Assembly (NCBI GenBank): GCA_016844745.1 | Contig: JAERMQ010000043.1 | Span: 1-55,682, forward strand | Length of the DNA: 55,682 nt | Direction of reading: 5' to 3' | From: Ignavibacteria bacterium | GTDB taxonomy: Bacteria; Bacteroidota; Ignavibacteria; Kapaibacteriales; UBA2268 | Shown here: one piece after another, positions 34,314-43,469 of the stretch | Layout of the letters: each line of letters starts with the position of its first letter | Position numbering within the stretch: position 1 is the first letter of the stretch | Position numbers and translations under genes: made by a program | The notes under the pieces: generated by a model | Database searches by the model: none | What the model was told of the DNA's origin: nothing | Seen by the model: only the letters and a program-made list of their open reading frames with translations

Positions 34314-34676
34314 TTAAGAAAACAGATTTTCCTGGGAATGATTATCAATATTTAAACTTTTAATAAAATTAATTAATTCAATTGATTTTTCTGTGGCTAC
34401 ATTCCAAACGAGTTCATAATCTACTCCAAAATAATCGTGAATCAATTTGTCTCTCATACCTGATATTGCTTTCCAGTTTATTTGGGGATTATTATTCTTA
34501 AACTCTGATGATAATTTTTTTGATGCTTCTCCAATAATCTCTATACTTCTTGCAAATGCACGTTTTAAAGTACTATTGCCAATAAATTCATTAAAGCTGA
34601 TGTTCTGGCTATTAGCAAATAAAAATGATGCTTCTTCAAAAATATGTTCGATTAATATTCCATCTTTAGTAAGCAT
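34314..34676 (-). CDS. hepT: HepT-family ribonuclease toxin (DUF86)
   Basis: 120-aa HEPN-fold protein. The catalytic Rx4HxY motif is intact (Arg75, His80, Tyr82 in MRDKLIHDYFGVDYELVW), preceded by the SIEIIGEASKKLS helix typical of DUF86. HepT toxins are ribonucleases that their nucleotidyltransferase partner silences by AMPylating the Tyr. The start overlaps mntA by 11 bases, so translation is coupled. Confidence 0.93.
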   Translation of the reverse strand: MLTKDGILIEHIFEEASFLFANSQNISFNEFIGNSTLKRAFARSIEIIGEASKKLSSEFKNNNPQINWKAISGMRDKLIHDYFGVDYELVWNVATEKSIELINFIKSLNIDNHSQENLFS

Positions 34677-34974
34677 AGATCATCTCTTTGGAGATTTCTG
34701 ATAGAAAAGCATCGGAGACTGATTCGGGAGTTACCAATTCAACTTTGCGTCCAAACAAATCTTCAAGGTAAAAAGCTAAATCCATGAAGTTATCAAAATT
34801 CTTCAAACCATTTTGAAAATTAATCATCAAGTCAATATCACTCGAATCAGTGAATCTGTTTGTTGAAAATGAACCGAAAAGAGCTACTGAAATAACTCCT
34901 TTCCCTTCAATTATATTTCTATTTGCTCTTATTAACTGTAAAATTGAATCCTTATCCATTATTTCTTCATTCAT
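34666..34974 (-). CDS. mntA: MntA-type nucleotidyltransferase antitoxin
   Basis: About 102 aa from the ATG at 34974; other in-frame starts are at 34995 (TTG) and 34959 (ATG), none with a strong ribosome site. The minimal nucleotidyltransferase motif is present: GSFS at 34-37 and SDID at 45-48, with catalytic Asp46 and Asp48. It is expected to AMPylate and so block HepT, encoded immediately downstream. Confidence 0.9.
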   Translation of the reverse strand: MNEEIMDKDSILQLIRANRNIIEGKGVISVALFGSFSTNRFTDSSDIDLMINFQNGLKNFDNFMDLAFYLEDLFGRKVELVTPESVSDAFLSEISKEMIYAY

Positions 34975-35055
34975 ACGTTTTAATTCAAAGTACAAAATAA
35001 TATTAATTTATAAAATACACAAAGAATCCAATTCATAAATAATTAAAAAATTCGT

Positions 35056-35085
35056 CTGAAAAATCCGTCAATTTGACTAATTTTG
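35056..35085 (+). promoter_or_regulatory. Possible Bacteroidetes-type promoter of the DUF2723 gene
   Basis: TAATTTTG at 35078-35085 matches the TAnnTTTG -7 element. 19 bases upstream is CTG (35056-35058), one base off the TTG of the -33 element. It lies about 50 bases before the start codon. Based on sequence match only. Confidence 0.35.
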
Positions 35086-35137
35086 TAGTTTATTTAAATT
35101 AGTAGTTAGAACATTAAATATTTTAGGATACTATTTC

Positions 35138-38100
35138 ATGAAAAATAAGCATATCCATCGTACATTTGCAGTGTTAGCCTTCGTATTGGGATTTGTTACA
35201 TATTCGATGACCGTGCAGCCCTCGGTTCCCTTCTGGGATTGCGGAGAATTCTCGGCTGCGGCAATATGGCAGCAGGTTCCGCATCCGCCCGGCTCACCTT
35301 TGTTTTTAATGGTTGGCAAGGTATTTCACTTATTAATCCCGTTTGGCGATGCCGGCTGGCGTGTTAACATGGTATCCGTAACCGTCAGCGCCGTATCGAT
35401 AATGCTGCTCTATATGATTGGCGTCATGCTATTGATGAACTTCTTCAAAAAGCCTGATATGTCATTCAGCGAAGAGTTTGCCGTTATAGCTGCTGCTTTT
35501 ATAGGCGCTGCGGCATATAATTTTTCGGATACTTTCTGGTTCAATGCTGTTGAATCGGAGGTTTATGCTTCTTCTTCGATTTTCTGCTCAATAATAATTT
35601 ACCTGATGCTACGCTGGAACGAGGAGGCAGATAACAAAGGTCACGAGAGATATTTAATGCTGATTGCATATTTGATAGGGTTATCGAGCGGTGTTCATTT
35701 ATTGGCGGTTCTTACAATATTTTCGGTAACCACACTTGTTTATTTCAGGAAATACCAATTTACATGGTCATCCTTTTTCATTACCGGCGTAGTCGGATGT
35801 TTAATATTTTTTATAATTTATCCGGGTATTGTAAAATGGGTGCCGACAATGTTGGCGGGCAATTTGCCATTTAAAAATAAATGCAGGGAATATATATATC
35901 AAAGCCCGATGGTTAGGATATTACTTGTTGGTGGTATCATAGGGGTATGTTTTGCATTCTACTATTCATGGAAAAAGAAAAAAGAATTAATGAGTCTCAT
36001 ATTCTCATCACTGATACTGATTTTATTAGGCTATACAACATATACACAAGTACTTATCCGTTCAAATTCAAATCCTCCATTGAATGAAAACGAACCTAAA
36101 GATTTAACAAAACTTACCTCATACTTAGGTCGCGAACAATACGGCGAAGCTCCTAACTGGCCCCGCCGCTACCAGCACGACGACCATTACTATACCGACC
36201 ATTACACCGAGAAAAATGATAAAGGCGAGTATCGTTACGGTCCCTGGTATGCACCTGATAGAGAAGAAGCAATCTGCAAAAATGGCGGTTCTATATATGT
36301 ACCAACATTCAAAAGGACAGATATAGGGGGCGAATTAGCTTATATGTTCAAATATCAGATTGACCACATGTTCCTGCGATACTTCTTCTGGAACTTCGTA
36401 GGTCGAAAGAGCGATAATCAGGATGCGGAGGCTGCCTGGTTCGACCGTTTCGATGTTGACAGGCTTAATTTCGGCAGCGGTTATGCCTACCTCTTTCCGA
36501 TAAGATTTTATGCACTTCCGTTTTTATTAGGATTCCTTGGATTATTTTTCCATTTCCGGCGGGATTCAAGAATGGCGTTTGTTTTCTTTGTGATGTTCCT
36601 GCTGATGGGCTTACTGGCAACGCTTGCACAAAACCAACAGGACCCGCAACCCCGGGAGCGGGATTATTTCTATGCCGGGGCATTCTATATATATGCAATA
36701 TGGATTTCGTTCGGGGTGTTTGCTATCTTTGAGATGATAAATAAGGAAAAAATAAAAATGGCGGTTGTAGTTCCGGTATTTCTGCTGGCTTTGTTGGCTG
36801 CTCCGATTAATATGGCATTGGGTGGATGGAAACTTCACAGCCGTGCCGGTAATTTTATCCCGTTCGATTACTCATATAATATTTTACAAAGCACGGAGAA
36901 AGATGCTATAATATTCACAAATGGCGATAACGATACATTCCCCTTATGGTTTTTGCAGGACGTTGAAGGCGTGCGTCGCGACGTAAGAATAGTAAATCTT
37001 AGCCTTGGCAATACTCTCTGGTATGTTGACCAATTAAAGAACCGTTCGCCCTGGGGAGCAATGAAATTGCCTTTAACATTTGCCGACGACTCACTCCAGG
37101 TTGATGAGAACGACCCCAAAGCTTTGAAATATGATTTCATCGAAGCCCAGAATGTTGTTATCCCTGTCGATAGGGATATTCTCCGGAAATATACAAACGA
37201 CCCGGCAATTATAAACGATGGTAATGCAAGGTTTACTTTCTCGACTAAAGATTACGGCGAAAGGGAAGGCAAGAAACTTCAATTGTTCATGATTCGGGAT
37301 TTCCTGATTCTCGATATTTTGAAGCAAGTAAAATGGACGCGTCCGGTATATTATTCCATCACGGTTGGTCCCGATGCATTTTGCGGATTAGAGTCATTCT
37401 TCCGTTACGAAGGTATGGCAATGAGGGTTTGTCCCGTTCAACAAAAATCTTCAACTGAAATGCCAATTGACCCGAAAATTATGGAGCAATGCCTTTTGGG
37501 CGCTGATAATAGCGATAATTATAGTACCGGACCAAAATACGGATTTAAATTCAGGAACCTGAACAATCCCGGTGTTTACTATGATGAAGTTCACCGAAGA
37601 TTAACGCGTACTTATCATACTTTATTTTTAACTTATACCACTCACCTGCTTCAAGAGGAAAATAATAAGAAAAAAGCAGAAGCAGTACTCGATTCAATGC
37701 TTTCATATATTTCACCTGTTCAATTTCCAATTGGATTCGAATATCTTGAGAGAATCGCAAAACTTTATAGGGATTGCGGTGCGCTCGATAAAGCTAAAAA
37801 ATATGCATCAAAAGGTATTGCAACATGTAAACAAGTAATGGATAATCCTCAGTTGATGCCCGGAATGGATGAATATGAAGTTATGGGAAGATATTACGGT
37901 CCCTACAGGGCTTCATCGAGCTTATATGAAATATTGGGCGATTATAATTCTGCCCGCGAAACACTCAAGAAACTATACGATAAAGCCCAGGGTGCGTTCA
38001 ACCAGGTCCAGAACAATCAGGAGTACCAGGAAGTTGCTCAAAGATTGCAGCAAAATATAGCCGATTTGGTTGTCAATATAGAAACATTAACCATCGATGA

Positions 38101-38272
38101 AGTTAAACTTAAAAACGGCAAAGAAAAAGCATTGGATACGACCCAGAAAATTATAAAGAAGTATGAATCCGACAACAATCCTCTTTCACAATTTACTGCA
38201 CGTATGTTGCAAAAGAAGATATTGGAGTTGGGTGGACAGTTACCTGAGCAGATGATGCAATTACCGCAATAG
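35138..38272 (+). CDS. DUF2723 membrane protein (TMEM260-like O-mannosyltransferase type)
   Basis: 1044-aa polytopic membrane protein. The N-terminal DUF2723 domain has the conserved FWDCGEFSAAA (residues 32-42) and QVPHPPGSPLF (46-56) blocks, with about ten or eleven membrane segments up to residue ~560. The soluble remainder (about 560-1044) includes FTNGDNDTFPLWFLQDVEG and a helical TPR-like tail. By relation to eukaryotic TMEM260 and GT-C enzymes it probably transfers mannose or another sugar from a lipid carrier to proteins outside the membrane. The GT2 enzyme at 38433 could make that lipid-linked sugar (inference). Confidence 0.88.
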   Translation: MKNKHIHRTFAVLAFVLGFVTYSMTVQPSVPFWDCGEFSAAAIWQQVPHPPGSPLFLMVGKVFHLLIPFGDAGWRVNMVSVTVSAVSIMLLYMIGVMLLMNFFKKPDMSFSEEFAVIAAAFIGAAAYNFSDTFWFNAVESEVYASSSIFCSIIIYLMLRWNEEADNKGHERYLMLIAYLIGLSSGVHLLAVLTIFSVTTLVYFRKYQFTWSSFFITGVVGCLIFFIIYPGIVKWVPTMLAGNLPFKNKCREYIYQSPMVRILLVGGIIGVCFAFYYSWKKKKELMSLIFSSLILILLGYTTYTQVLIRSNSNPPLNENEPKDLTKLTSYLGREQYGEAPNWPRRYQHDDHYYTDHYTEKNDKGEYRYGPWYAPDREEAICKNGGSIYVPTFKRTDIGGELAYMFKYQIDHMFLRYFFWNFVGRKSDNQDAEAAWFDRFDVDRLNFGSGYAYLFPIRFYALPFLLGFLGLFFHFRRDSRMAFVFFVMFLLMGLLATLAQNQQDPQPRERDYFYAGAFYIYAIWISFGVFAIFEMINKEKIKMAVVVPVFLLALLAAPINMALGGWKLHSRAGNFIPFDYSYNILQSTEKDAIIFTNGDNDTFPLWFLQDVEGVRRDVRIVNLSLGNTLWYVDQLKNRSPWGAMKLPLTFADDSLQVDENDPKALKYDFIEAQNVVIPVDRDILRKYTNDPAIINDGNARFTFSTKDYGEREGKKLQLFMIRDFLILDILKQVKWTRPVYYSITVGPDAFCGLESFFRYEGMAMRVCPVQQKSSTEMPIDPKIMEQCLLGADNSDNYSTGPKYGFKFRNLNNPGVYYDEVHRRLTRTYHTLFLTYTTHLLQEENNKKKAEAVLDSMLSYISPVQFPIGFEYLERIAKLYRDCGALDKAKKYASKGIATCKQVMDNPQLMPGMDEYEVMGRYYGPYRASSSLYEILGDYNSARETLKKLYDKAQGAFNQVQNNQEYQEVAQRLQQNIADLVVNIETLTIDEVKLKNGKEKALDTTQKIIKKYESDNNPLSQFTARMLQKKILELGGQLPEQMMQLPQ

Positions 38273-38291
38273 AATTGAGGGAAAATTGGCT

Positions 38292-38390
38292 GAGAAATCC
38301 CCCCTACCCCCGGTTATAGAAGTAGAACATTGAAATAGAAGTAGAAATAGAAAATCCCCCTTTGAAAAAGGGGGGTAGGGGGGATTTCTC
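38292..38390. repeat. Palindromic element with GAGAAATCCCCCC ends, forward copy
   Basis: GAGAAATCCCCCCTACCCCC (38292-38311) pairs with GGGGGTAGGGGGGATTTCTC (38371-38390). The centre has CGGTTATAGAAGTAGAACAT and 6-7 bp words (AGTAGAA, ATAGAA). The element at 52020-52124 is the same in reverse, and another end is at 55655-55682. Confidence 0.88.
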
Positions 38391-38432
38391 CTTAAGATTA
38401 TAGTTTTGTTTGGATAATAATAAAATCGTTAC

Positions 38433-39152
38433 ATGAAACCTTACCTGTCATTAATTATACCGGCTTATAATGAGGAAACGAGAATATCGGATTCGCTCAA
38501 TAGTATAATCGAATTTTTAAACGGTAAATCGTATTCCTATGAAATTATCGTGGTTAATGATGGTTCTGCGGATAATACTTCAAATGTAGTTAATTCATTC
38601 AAAGGTAAGGTTTTGCTTGCCGAACAACCCTTAAATATAGGAAAGGGTGCTGCAGTCCGGCGAGGAATTTTCGAATCGACTGGAGATATACTTGCCTTTA
38701 CCGATGCAGATTTATCGACACCGATTAATCAATTAGATAAACTCGTAAAGACACTTCAAAATGGAACCGATGTATTCGTCGGTAGCCGCGCATTGGATTT
38801 CTCGACGATAAAAAAGCATCAGCCGTTATATCGCGAATTGATGGGCAGGACATTCAACCATATTGTTCAATTAATTGCGCTTAAAGGTATTAAAGATACA
38901 CAATGCGGATTCAAAGGTTTCACACGCCGTGCAGCAGATATTATCTTCCCTCACACTAAAATTGACGGCTTCGGATTCGATGTCGAAATTCTCTATCTTG
39001 CCCGTAAAGCCGGTCTTAACATCGAAGAAGTATCGGTCGAATGGTACAACGACCCAAGAACAACCGTTGACCCCGTCAAAGATTCCATTAGGATGATAAC
39101 AGACCTGTTTCGAATTAAGAAGATTCATAAACACACAAAAATCTCTGTCTAA
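38433..39152 (+). CDS. GT2 glycosyltransferase, polyprenyl/dolichyl-phosphate sugar synthase type
   Basis: 239-aa family 2 glycosyltransferase of the dolichyl-phosphate glucose/mannose synthase type: SLIIPAYNEETRI at the start, VVNDGSADNT (40-49), metal-binding DAD at 91-93 (FTDADLSTP), then DTQCGFKGF and FGFDVEILYLARK. No C-terminal membrane helix. It would charge a polyprenyl phosphate with a sugar from a nucleotide donor, supplying a GT-C enzyme such as the DUF2723 protein upstream. It is followed 2 bases later by the MFS gene, so probably one operon. Confidence 0.9.
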   Translation: MKPYLSLIIPAYNEETRISDSLNSIIEFLNGKSYSYEIIVVNDGSADNTSNVVNSFKGKVLLAEQPLNIGKGAAVRRGIFESTGDILAFTDADLSTPINQLDKLVKTLQNGTDVFVGSRALDFSTIKKHQPLYRELMGRTFNHIVQLIALKGIKDTQCGFKGFTRRAADIIFPHTKIDGFGFDVEILYLARKAGLNIEEVSVEWYNDPRTTVDPVKDSIRMITDLFRIKKIHKHTKISV

Positions 39153-39154
39153 CC

Positions 39155-40426
39155 ATGCCCTCGGCATTATCACTTCTTTCCTTTCCTGTCAGGATTTTCA
39201 GATTAATGAAATCCAAAGATGCCGAATCGCAGTGGAAGCGGAATCTGGGATTTTTATGTATAGCGCAATTCGTAGCGATGGTTGGCATGAGCAGTTGTGT
39301 GCCGTTTCTACCGTTTTTTGTTCGCGAGCTGGGAGTAACAAATTTTAAGGAGGCTCAGCTTTGGAGCGGATTTGTACATTCCGGTCCTTTCTTTTTATCG
39401 ATTATTGCTGTTCCGTTTTGGGGAACAATGGGCGATAAATACGGGCGCAAGCTGATGATTGTGCGGGCAATTTTCGGACTGTCGATTTCAGTTGCATTGA
39501 TGGGCTTATCACAAAACGTATGGCATTTATTCTGGCTTCGTATATTGCAGGGTGCGATTAGCGGATATATAGCTGCTACTCTTGCTTATGTATCTGCGAA
39601 TACGCCGCAGGAGCGCGCAGGATATGCAATAGGACTTCTTCAAAGCGCACAATCCGCCGGAAATATTTTGGGTCCTTTCTTAGGCGGCATCATTACTGAC
39701 ATTGGAGGTATTCGCCAGGTATTCTTTATCAATGGAATATTGACTGCTATTGCCGGTGTATTGGTTGTAAAATTTGTACGCAGGGAGAAATTTGAGCGTG
39801 GTAAAAATGTTTCGTCCTCGCCGGTTCGCAATCTGAAATATGTGTTAAAGCGTCCCAAACTAAGAATGATATTGCTCATATTAGTGCTGTCGCAGGTTGG
39901 AATTGTATTTGTTACACCGGTACTGCCGTTCTTTATTGAATCCCTGCAAGCGCCGCCTGCATATTTGGCTTCCATTACCGGTGTTATGGTCGGAATAGTC
40001 GGTGTTTTCAATATTTTATTTGCACCATATTGGGGTAATAGAGCAGGCAAAACAGATTATAAGAAAAATTTGAGAATAGCTTCAATTGTGAGTGGAGCAG
40101 TCATCTTGCTGCATTTGGTTGCATGGCATTACCTGATGCTGCTTCCGCTCCGAATTGGGCTTGGTATTTTCTTTGCGGCTTATGCACCGATTCTTTATAC
40201 TGAATTAAATAAAAGCGCACCTGCCGAAAACAAAGGCGGAATCATGGGATTGGCTTCGAGCAGTATGCTGCTTGGCTCGCTTTTGGGGCTGTCATTTTCG
40301 GGAATAGTAGCTTCGGGATTCGGGATGGTTTGGTGCTTTGTAATATCGGGAACGCTGCTTGGTGCAACAGCTTTAGTGTTGCGCAATTCAGGGGAAAATA
40401 AGGTATTGATAACGACTGGGAAATAA
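39155..40426 (+). CDS. MFS transporter
   Basis: 423-aa major facilitator with 12 predicted membrane segments. The loop 2-3 motif GTMGDKYGRKLMI and the repeated FAPYWGNRAGKTDYKKNLRI in the second half are typical of drug/H+ antiporters; VSANTPQERAGYAIGLLQSA (loop 4-5 region) supports this. The substrate is unknown. The ATG at 39155 is two bases after the previous stop; an internal ATG at 39206 (MKSKDAESQWKR) would also leave all helices intact. Confidence 0.9.
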   Translation: MPSALSLLSFPVRIFRLMKSKDAESQWKRNLGFLCIAQFVAMVGMSSCVPFLPFFVRELGVTNFKEAQLWSGFVHSGPFFLSIIAVPFWGTMGDKYGRKLMIVRAIFGLSISVALMGLSQNVWHLFWLRILQGAISGYIAATLAYVSANTPQERAGYAIGLLQSAQSAGNILGPFLGGIITDIGGIRQVFFINGILTAIAGVLVVKFVRREKFERGKNVSSSPVRNLKYVLKRPKLRMILLILVLSQVGIVFVTPVLPFFIESLQAPPAYLASITGVMVGIVGVFNILFAPYWGNRAGKTDYKKNLRIASIVSGAVILLHLVAWHYLMLLPLRIGLGIFFAAYAPILYTELNKSAPAENKGGIMGLASSSMLLGSLLGLSFSGIVASGFGMVWCFVISGTLLGATALVLRNSGENKVLITTGK

Positions 40427-40500
40427 GTGAAAAAGTAGGCTCCGGAATGTCATTCTTCTTGACTTATGAGACAACTTATAGAATATTTTATGAATTCAAT

Positions 40501-41370
40501 CTATAAGTTATTTATTTCAACTTCAGATAATCCTGTCGATTTAATAATCAAATCAATTGAAACACCATTAGCTAATAAATTTTTAGCAACTTCTTTATTT
40601 CTTTTTAACTCACCTTTTATCTCTCCTTCTATCATTCCTTCTTCTCTTGCCGTATCCAACGAGTTTTTCATATCACGGTAATACTTGAGACTGCCCTCAT
40701 ACGAAAGTACCTGTTCATAAGTTAACTTAGCTATCTCAGCAGACTCGAATAATTTATCGAATATTTTCTCCCTCAATTTATCAGGAATTCTGTCAAGCAA
40801 GTTCAAATTCCTGATAACATACAGCCATTTATCAAACCGAGTTTCAAGTTCATCAAGTGATTTTTTGAACTTAGGCATTTCCAGGTATATGAACTTTAAT
40901 TTGTTATAGAATACCTTGTTTGTATCTGTATCCATTAATTTTACATCATACCTAAATTTATCCGGCTCGTTCTTATCCTCGTCAAAAACAAAATCAAGTA
41001 TAGCAATCATATAAACTGCTTTTAATTCGAAGTTCCAATTTTCTCTCTTTGCTTGTTCACGAATCGGAAAAGTGGAATAATAAACTGTCCTGTCTTTGAA
41101 AAAATTCTGCTTTGACTTTTGCAATTCCACAATGAACTTTTCGCCTTTTTCATTTTCGCAATAAAGGTCAAATATTGCCTTTCTGTCCAAATCGGTATCT
41201 CCGAGTTGTTCGGTTTTCAGATAGGTCAAATCCTTGATTTGCCCTTGCTCTTCTTTCAGCAATTCGTTAAGGAAGTCCAGAAGTAAATCTTTGTTAATTT
41301 CTTCACCGAACAGTCTTTTAAAACCGTAGTCGGTAAAAGGACTTATATATTTTTCTACAAATTCTGCCAT
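40501..41370 (-). CDS. Rpn-family PD-(D/E)XK nuclease/transposase-like protein
   Basis: 289-aa Rpn/PDDEXK_2 protein. It begins FVEKYISPFTDYGFKRLFGE, the family signature, and has the nuclease residues Asp68 (AIFDLYCEN) and Glu82-x-Gln84 (FIVELQKSK). The C-terminus carries a variable helical part with REEGMIEGEIKGELKRNKE, the usual tail. Members promote recombination or act in defence; a few were found beside anti-phage systems. The start is set at the ATG 41370; the frame extends to a TTG at 41385. Confidence 0.88.
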   Translation of the reverse strand: MAEFVEKYISPFTDYGFKRLFGEEINKDLLLDFLNELLKEEQGQIKDLTYLKTEQLGDTDLDRKAIFDLYCENEKGEKFIVELQKSKQNFFKDRTVYYSTFPIREQAKRENWNFELKAVYMIAILDFVFDEDKNEPDKFRYDVKLMDTDTNKVFYNKLKFIYLEMPKFKKSLDELETRFDKWLYVIRNLNLLDRIPDKLREKIFDKLFESAEIAKLTYEQVLSYEGSLKYYRDMKNSLDTAREEGMIEGEIKGELKRNKEVAKNLLANGVSIDLIIKSTGLSEVEINNL

Positions 41371-41472
41371 TATGATTGTTCTCAAAATAAATTTTTACAT
41401 CAGTCCGAAATCCGGCTTTTTCAAATTCTTTTACTGCACCCTAATGCTTATCCCTTGTAATTTAGGAAAAAA

Positions 41473-41664
41473 TTAAACTTCGACCAAAATCAATTTTTCA
41501 TCAATCATGATTTCATTCCTGACAATACAATAATCTTCTATTGCTTCTTTGATATTGTGAATAGCTTCTTCTTCGGTATTACCTTGAGAAGCATAGCCCG
41601 GCGAATCCTCACACCAAACAGAGTAGCCTTCCTTTGACTTCTTTACTTTTATTTTATACAGCAT
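41473..41664 (-). CDS. Orphan HicB-family antitoxin-like protein
   Basis: 63-aa HicB partial RNase H fold (YKIKVKKSKEGYSVWCEDSP, then GYASQGNTEEEAIHNIKEAI). No HicA toxin (GSHxxY-type dsRBD) is found on either side within 80-130 bases. It lacks the C-terminal DNA-binding extension of longer HicB proteins. It may be a remnant antitoxin or a stand-alone regulator. Confidence 0.8.
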   Translation of the reverse strand: MLYKIKVKKSKEGYSVWCEDSPGYASQGNTEEEAIHNIKEAIEDYCIVRNEIMIDEKLILVEV

Positions 41665-41795
41665 TTTTACCTCAAATTTATATAAGAAACGGTAATTGAT
41701 AAAAGATATTTTATTAATCCTTATAATTCAGCCAATCTTTTTTTATTCGTCAATAATCGTTATTTTGGAATTTTGAAATTAAAGCAATTGAAGAA

Positions 41796-42254
41796 ATGAA
41801 ACCAGAGTTATTCGACGATAATATTAATGATTTTATCTCCCTCAAAGAAGCCAGCTATTGGGCTTCGGAGTATTTGAAGAAGAATGTTACGGTTTCGAAT
41901 ATTTCATATTTGATACAATACGGTCGAATACGTAAATTCGGGGATAACGGCAATACTTTCATCTCAAAAGACGAGCTTATTCAATATTATAAATCATATA
42001 ACGGGAATAGAGAGCTGTCCTGGCGTGAGCAATTAGGAACCGACTTGAACTGGGCTTTATCATTCGAGCAATACAAGGAAGCCGAAACAACTAAACACGT
42101 TCATCGCTTGCATCCATACAAGGGTAAGTTTATACCTCAATTAGTGGAATATTTTCTCGATAGCCATAAAGATAAATTCAAAACTGAAACTTTTTTTCAG
42201 AAAGGTGACATTGTTCTCGACCCATTCGCCGGAAGCGGTACAACAAATGATTAA
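41796..42254 (+). pseudogene. 5' part of a DNA methyltransferase, cut off at motif I
   Basis: 152 codons. The N-terminal helix-turn-helix-like part (SLKEASYWASEYLKKNVTVS) is followed by KHVHRLHPYKGKFIPQLVEY and methyltransferase motif I, IVLDPFAGSGTT, at the very end; two codons later there is a stop. All remaining catalytic motifs, including (S/D)PPY, are missing. The codons here are GC-richer than in the next three genes. I infer that it is the start of an older RM operon whose end is preserved at 44410-44577. Confidence 0.8.
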
Positions 42255-42293
42255 TAAATAAAGACAATATTATTAATTTTAGAATTTTAACTT

Positions 42294-42605
42294 ATGAAAA
42301 ATTATTTATATAAATTTGAATTTTTTTCTGGATTTTATGAACATATTTTCTATAGGCAAGTACATGCAATAGATAAGAAAGATGCCATAGTTCAAGTTGT
42401 TGCTTATTTCTTAGATAAAGATTTAGATGAAACGGACAAATATATTGCCAAATATATCACTGAGAAAAAGGATATTGAGAATATTATTCACGAATGGACT
42501 GTTGAAGAATTTTGGGAATTAATGGATATGAAATTTAATGATGGCTATCAAGGATATGATTTGATTTTTCTAAAAGAAATAAATTTTGATTTGGATAGAT
42601 TATGA
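42294..42605 (+). CDS. Hypothetical protein in the newer RM locus
   Basis: 103-aa acidic protein, not recognised. It begins MKNYLYKFEFFSGFYEHIFY and has an alpha/beta pattern, with a YIAKYITEKKDIENIIHEWT helix. The start lacks a clear ribosome site. It overlaps the methyltransferase start by four bases, so it belongs to the same operon; it could be a regulator or accessory factor of the RM system (inference). Very AT-rich. Confidence 0.7.
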   Translation: MKNYLYKFEFFSGFYEHIFYRQVHAIDKKDAIVQVVAYFLDKDLDETDKYIAKYITEKKDIENIIHEWTVEEFWELMDMKFNDGYQGYDLIFLKEINFDLDRL

Positions 42606-43468
42606 AAATCATTGATACAAAGATATTAAAAGGGGACTGCAAAGAGATATTAAAATCTATTGATAACAATTCAATAGATTTGATAGTTACATCCCCTCCT
42701 TACGCAGACCGCCGTAAAAACACATATGGTGGTATTAAGCCTGAGAATTATGTTGAATGGTTTTTACCAATAAGCAAAGAATTATTGAGAGTATTAAAAC
42801 CAAAAGGAACATTCATATTAAATATAAAAGAGAAAGCAGAAGACGGTGAACGTCATACTTATGTAATTGAATTAATTCTTGCATTAAGAAATCAAGGTTG
42901 GTTATGGACTGAAGAATTTATTTGGCATAAAAGAAATTCATATCCTGGTAAGTGGCCAAACCGATTTCGAGATGCTTGGGAACGTTGCATTCAATTTAAT
43001 AAAACTAAAACATTTAATATGTATCAAGAAGAAGTAATGATTCCTGTTGGTGATTGGGCAAGTGGGAGATTGAAAAATCTAAGTGAAACTGATAAAATCC
43101 GAGATAATGCAAAAAATGGTAGTGGTTTCGGGAAAAATATATCAAATTGGGTTAATAGAGAAAAAGTTTATCCGAATAATGTTTTAAATTTTGCAACTGT
43201 TTGCAATAATAAAAATCATAGTGCTGCATTTCCTGAAGAATTACCAGAATGGTTTATTAAATTGTTTACTAAAGAATTTGATACTGTTTTAGACCCGTTT
43301 ATGGGTTCTGGGACAACTCTAAATGTAGCTAAAAAAATGAAAAGAAATTCAATAGGAATTGATATTATTACTGAATATGTTGAAATGGTTAGAAGAGATA
43401 TAGGTGAAAGTGAATTTGTTTTATTTGAACCGAAAGTAGAATATGAATCATCAAGAAAGAAAAGGTAA
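42602..43468 (+). CDS. DNA amino-methyltransferase (beta class) of a type II RM system
   Basis: 288-aa DNA N4-cytosine/N6-adenine methyltransferase. The catalytic motif IV TSPPYADRR is at residues 30-38 and the AdoMet-binding motif I DPFMGSGTT at 231-239, i.e. order IV then I, the beta class. WTEEFIWHKRNSYPGKWPNR is the usual strand after motif IV. TSPPY with a following DRR is more common among N4-cytosine enzymes. It should protect the sites cut by the endonuclease just downstream. Start overlaps the previous gene by ATGA. Confidence 0.92.
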   Translation: MKIIDTKILKGDCKEILKSIDNNSIDLIVTSPPYADRRKNTYGGIKPENYVEWFLPISKELLRVLKPKGTFILNIKEKAEDGERHTYVIELILALRNQGWLWTEEFIWHKRNSYPGKWPNRFRDAWERCIQFNKTKTFNMYQEEVMIPVGDWASGRLKNLSETDKIRDNAKNGSGFGKNISNWVNREKVYPNNVLNFATVCNNKNHSAAFPEELPEWFIKLFTKEFDTVLDPFMGSGTTLNVAKKMKRNSIGIDIITEYVEMVRRDIGESEFVLFEPKVEYESSRKKR

Positions 43469-43469
43469 G

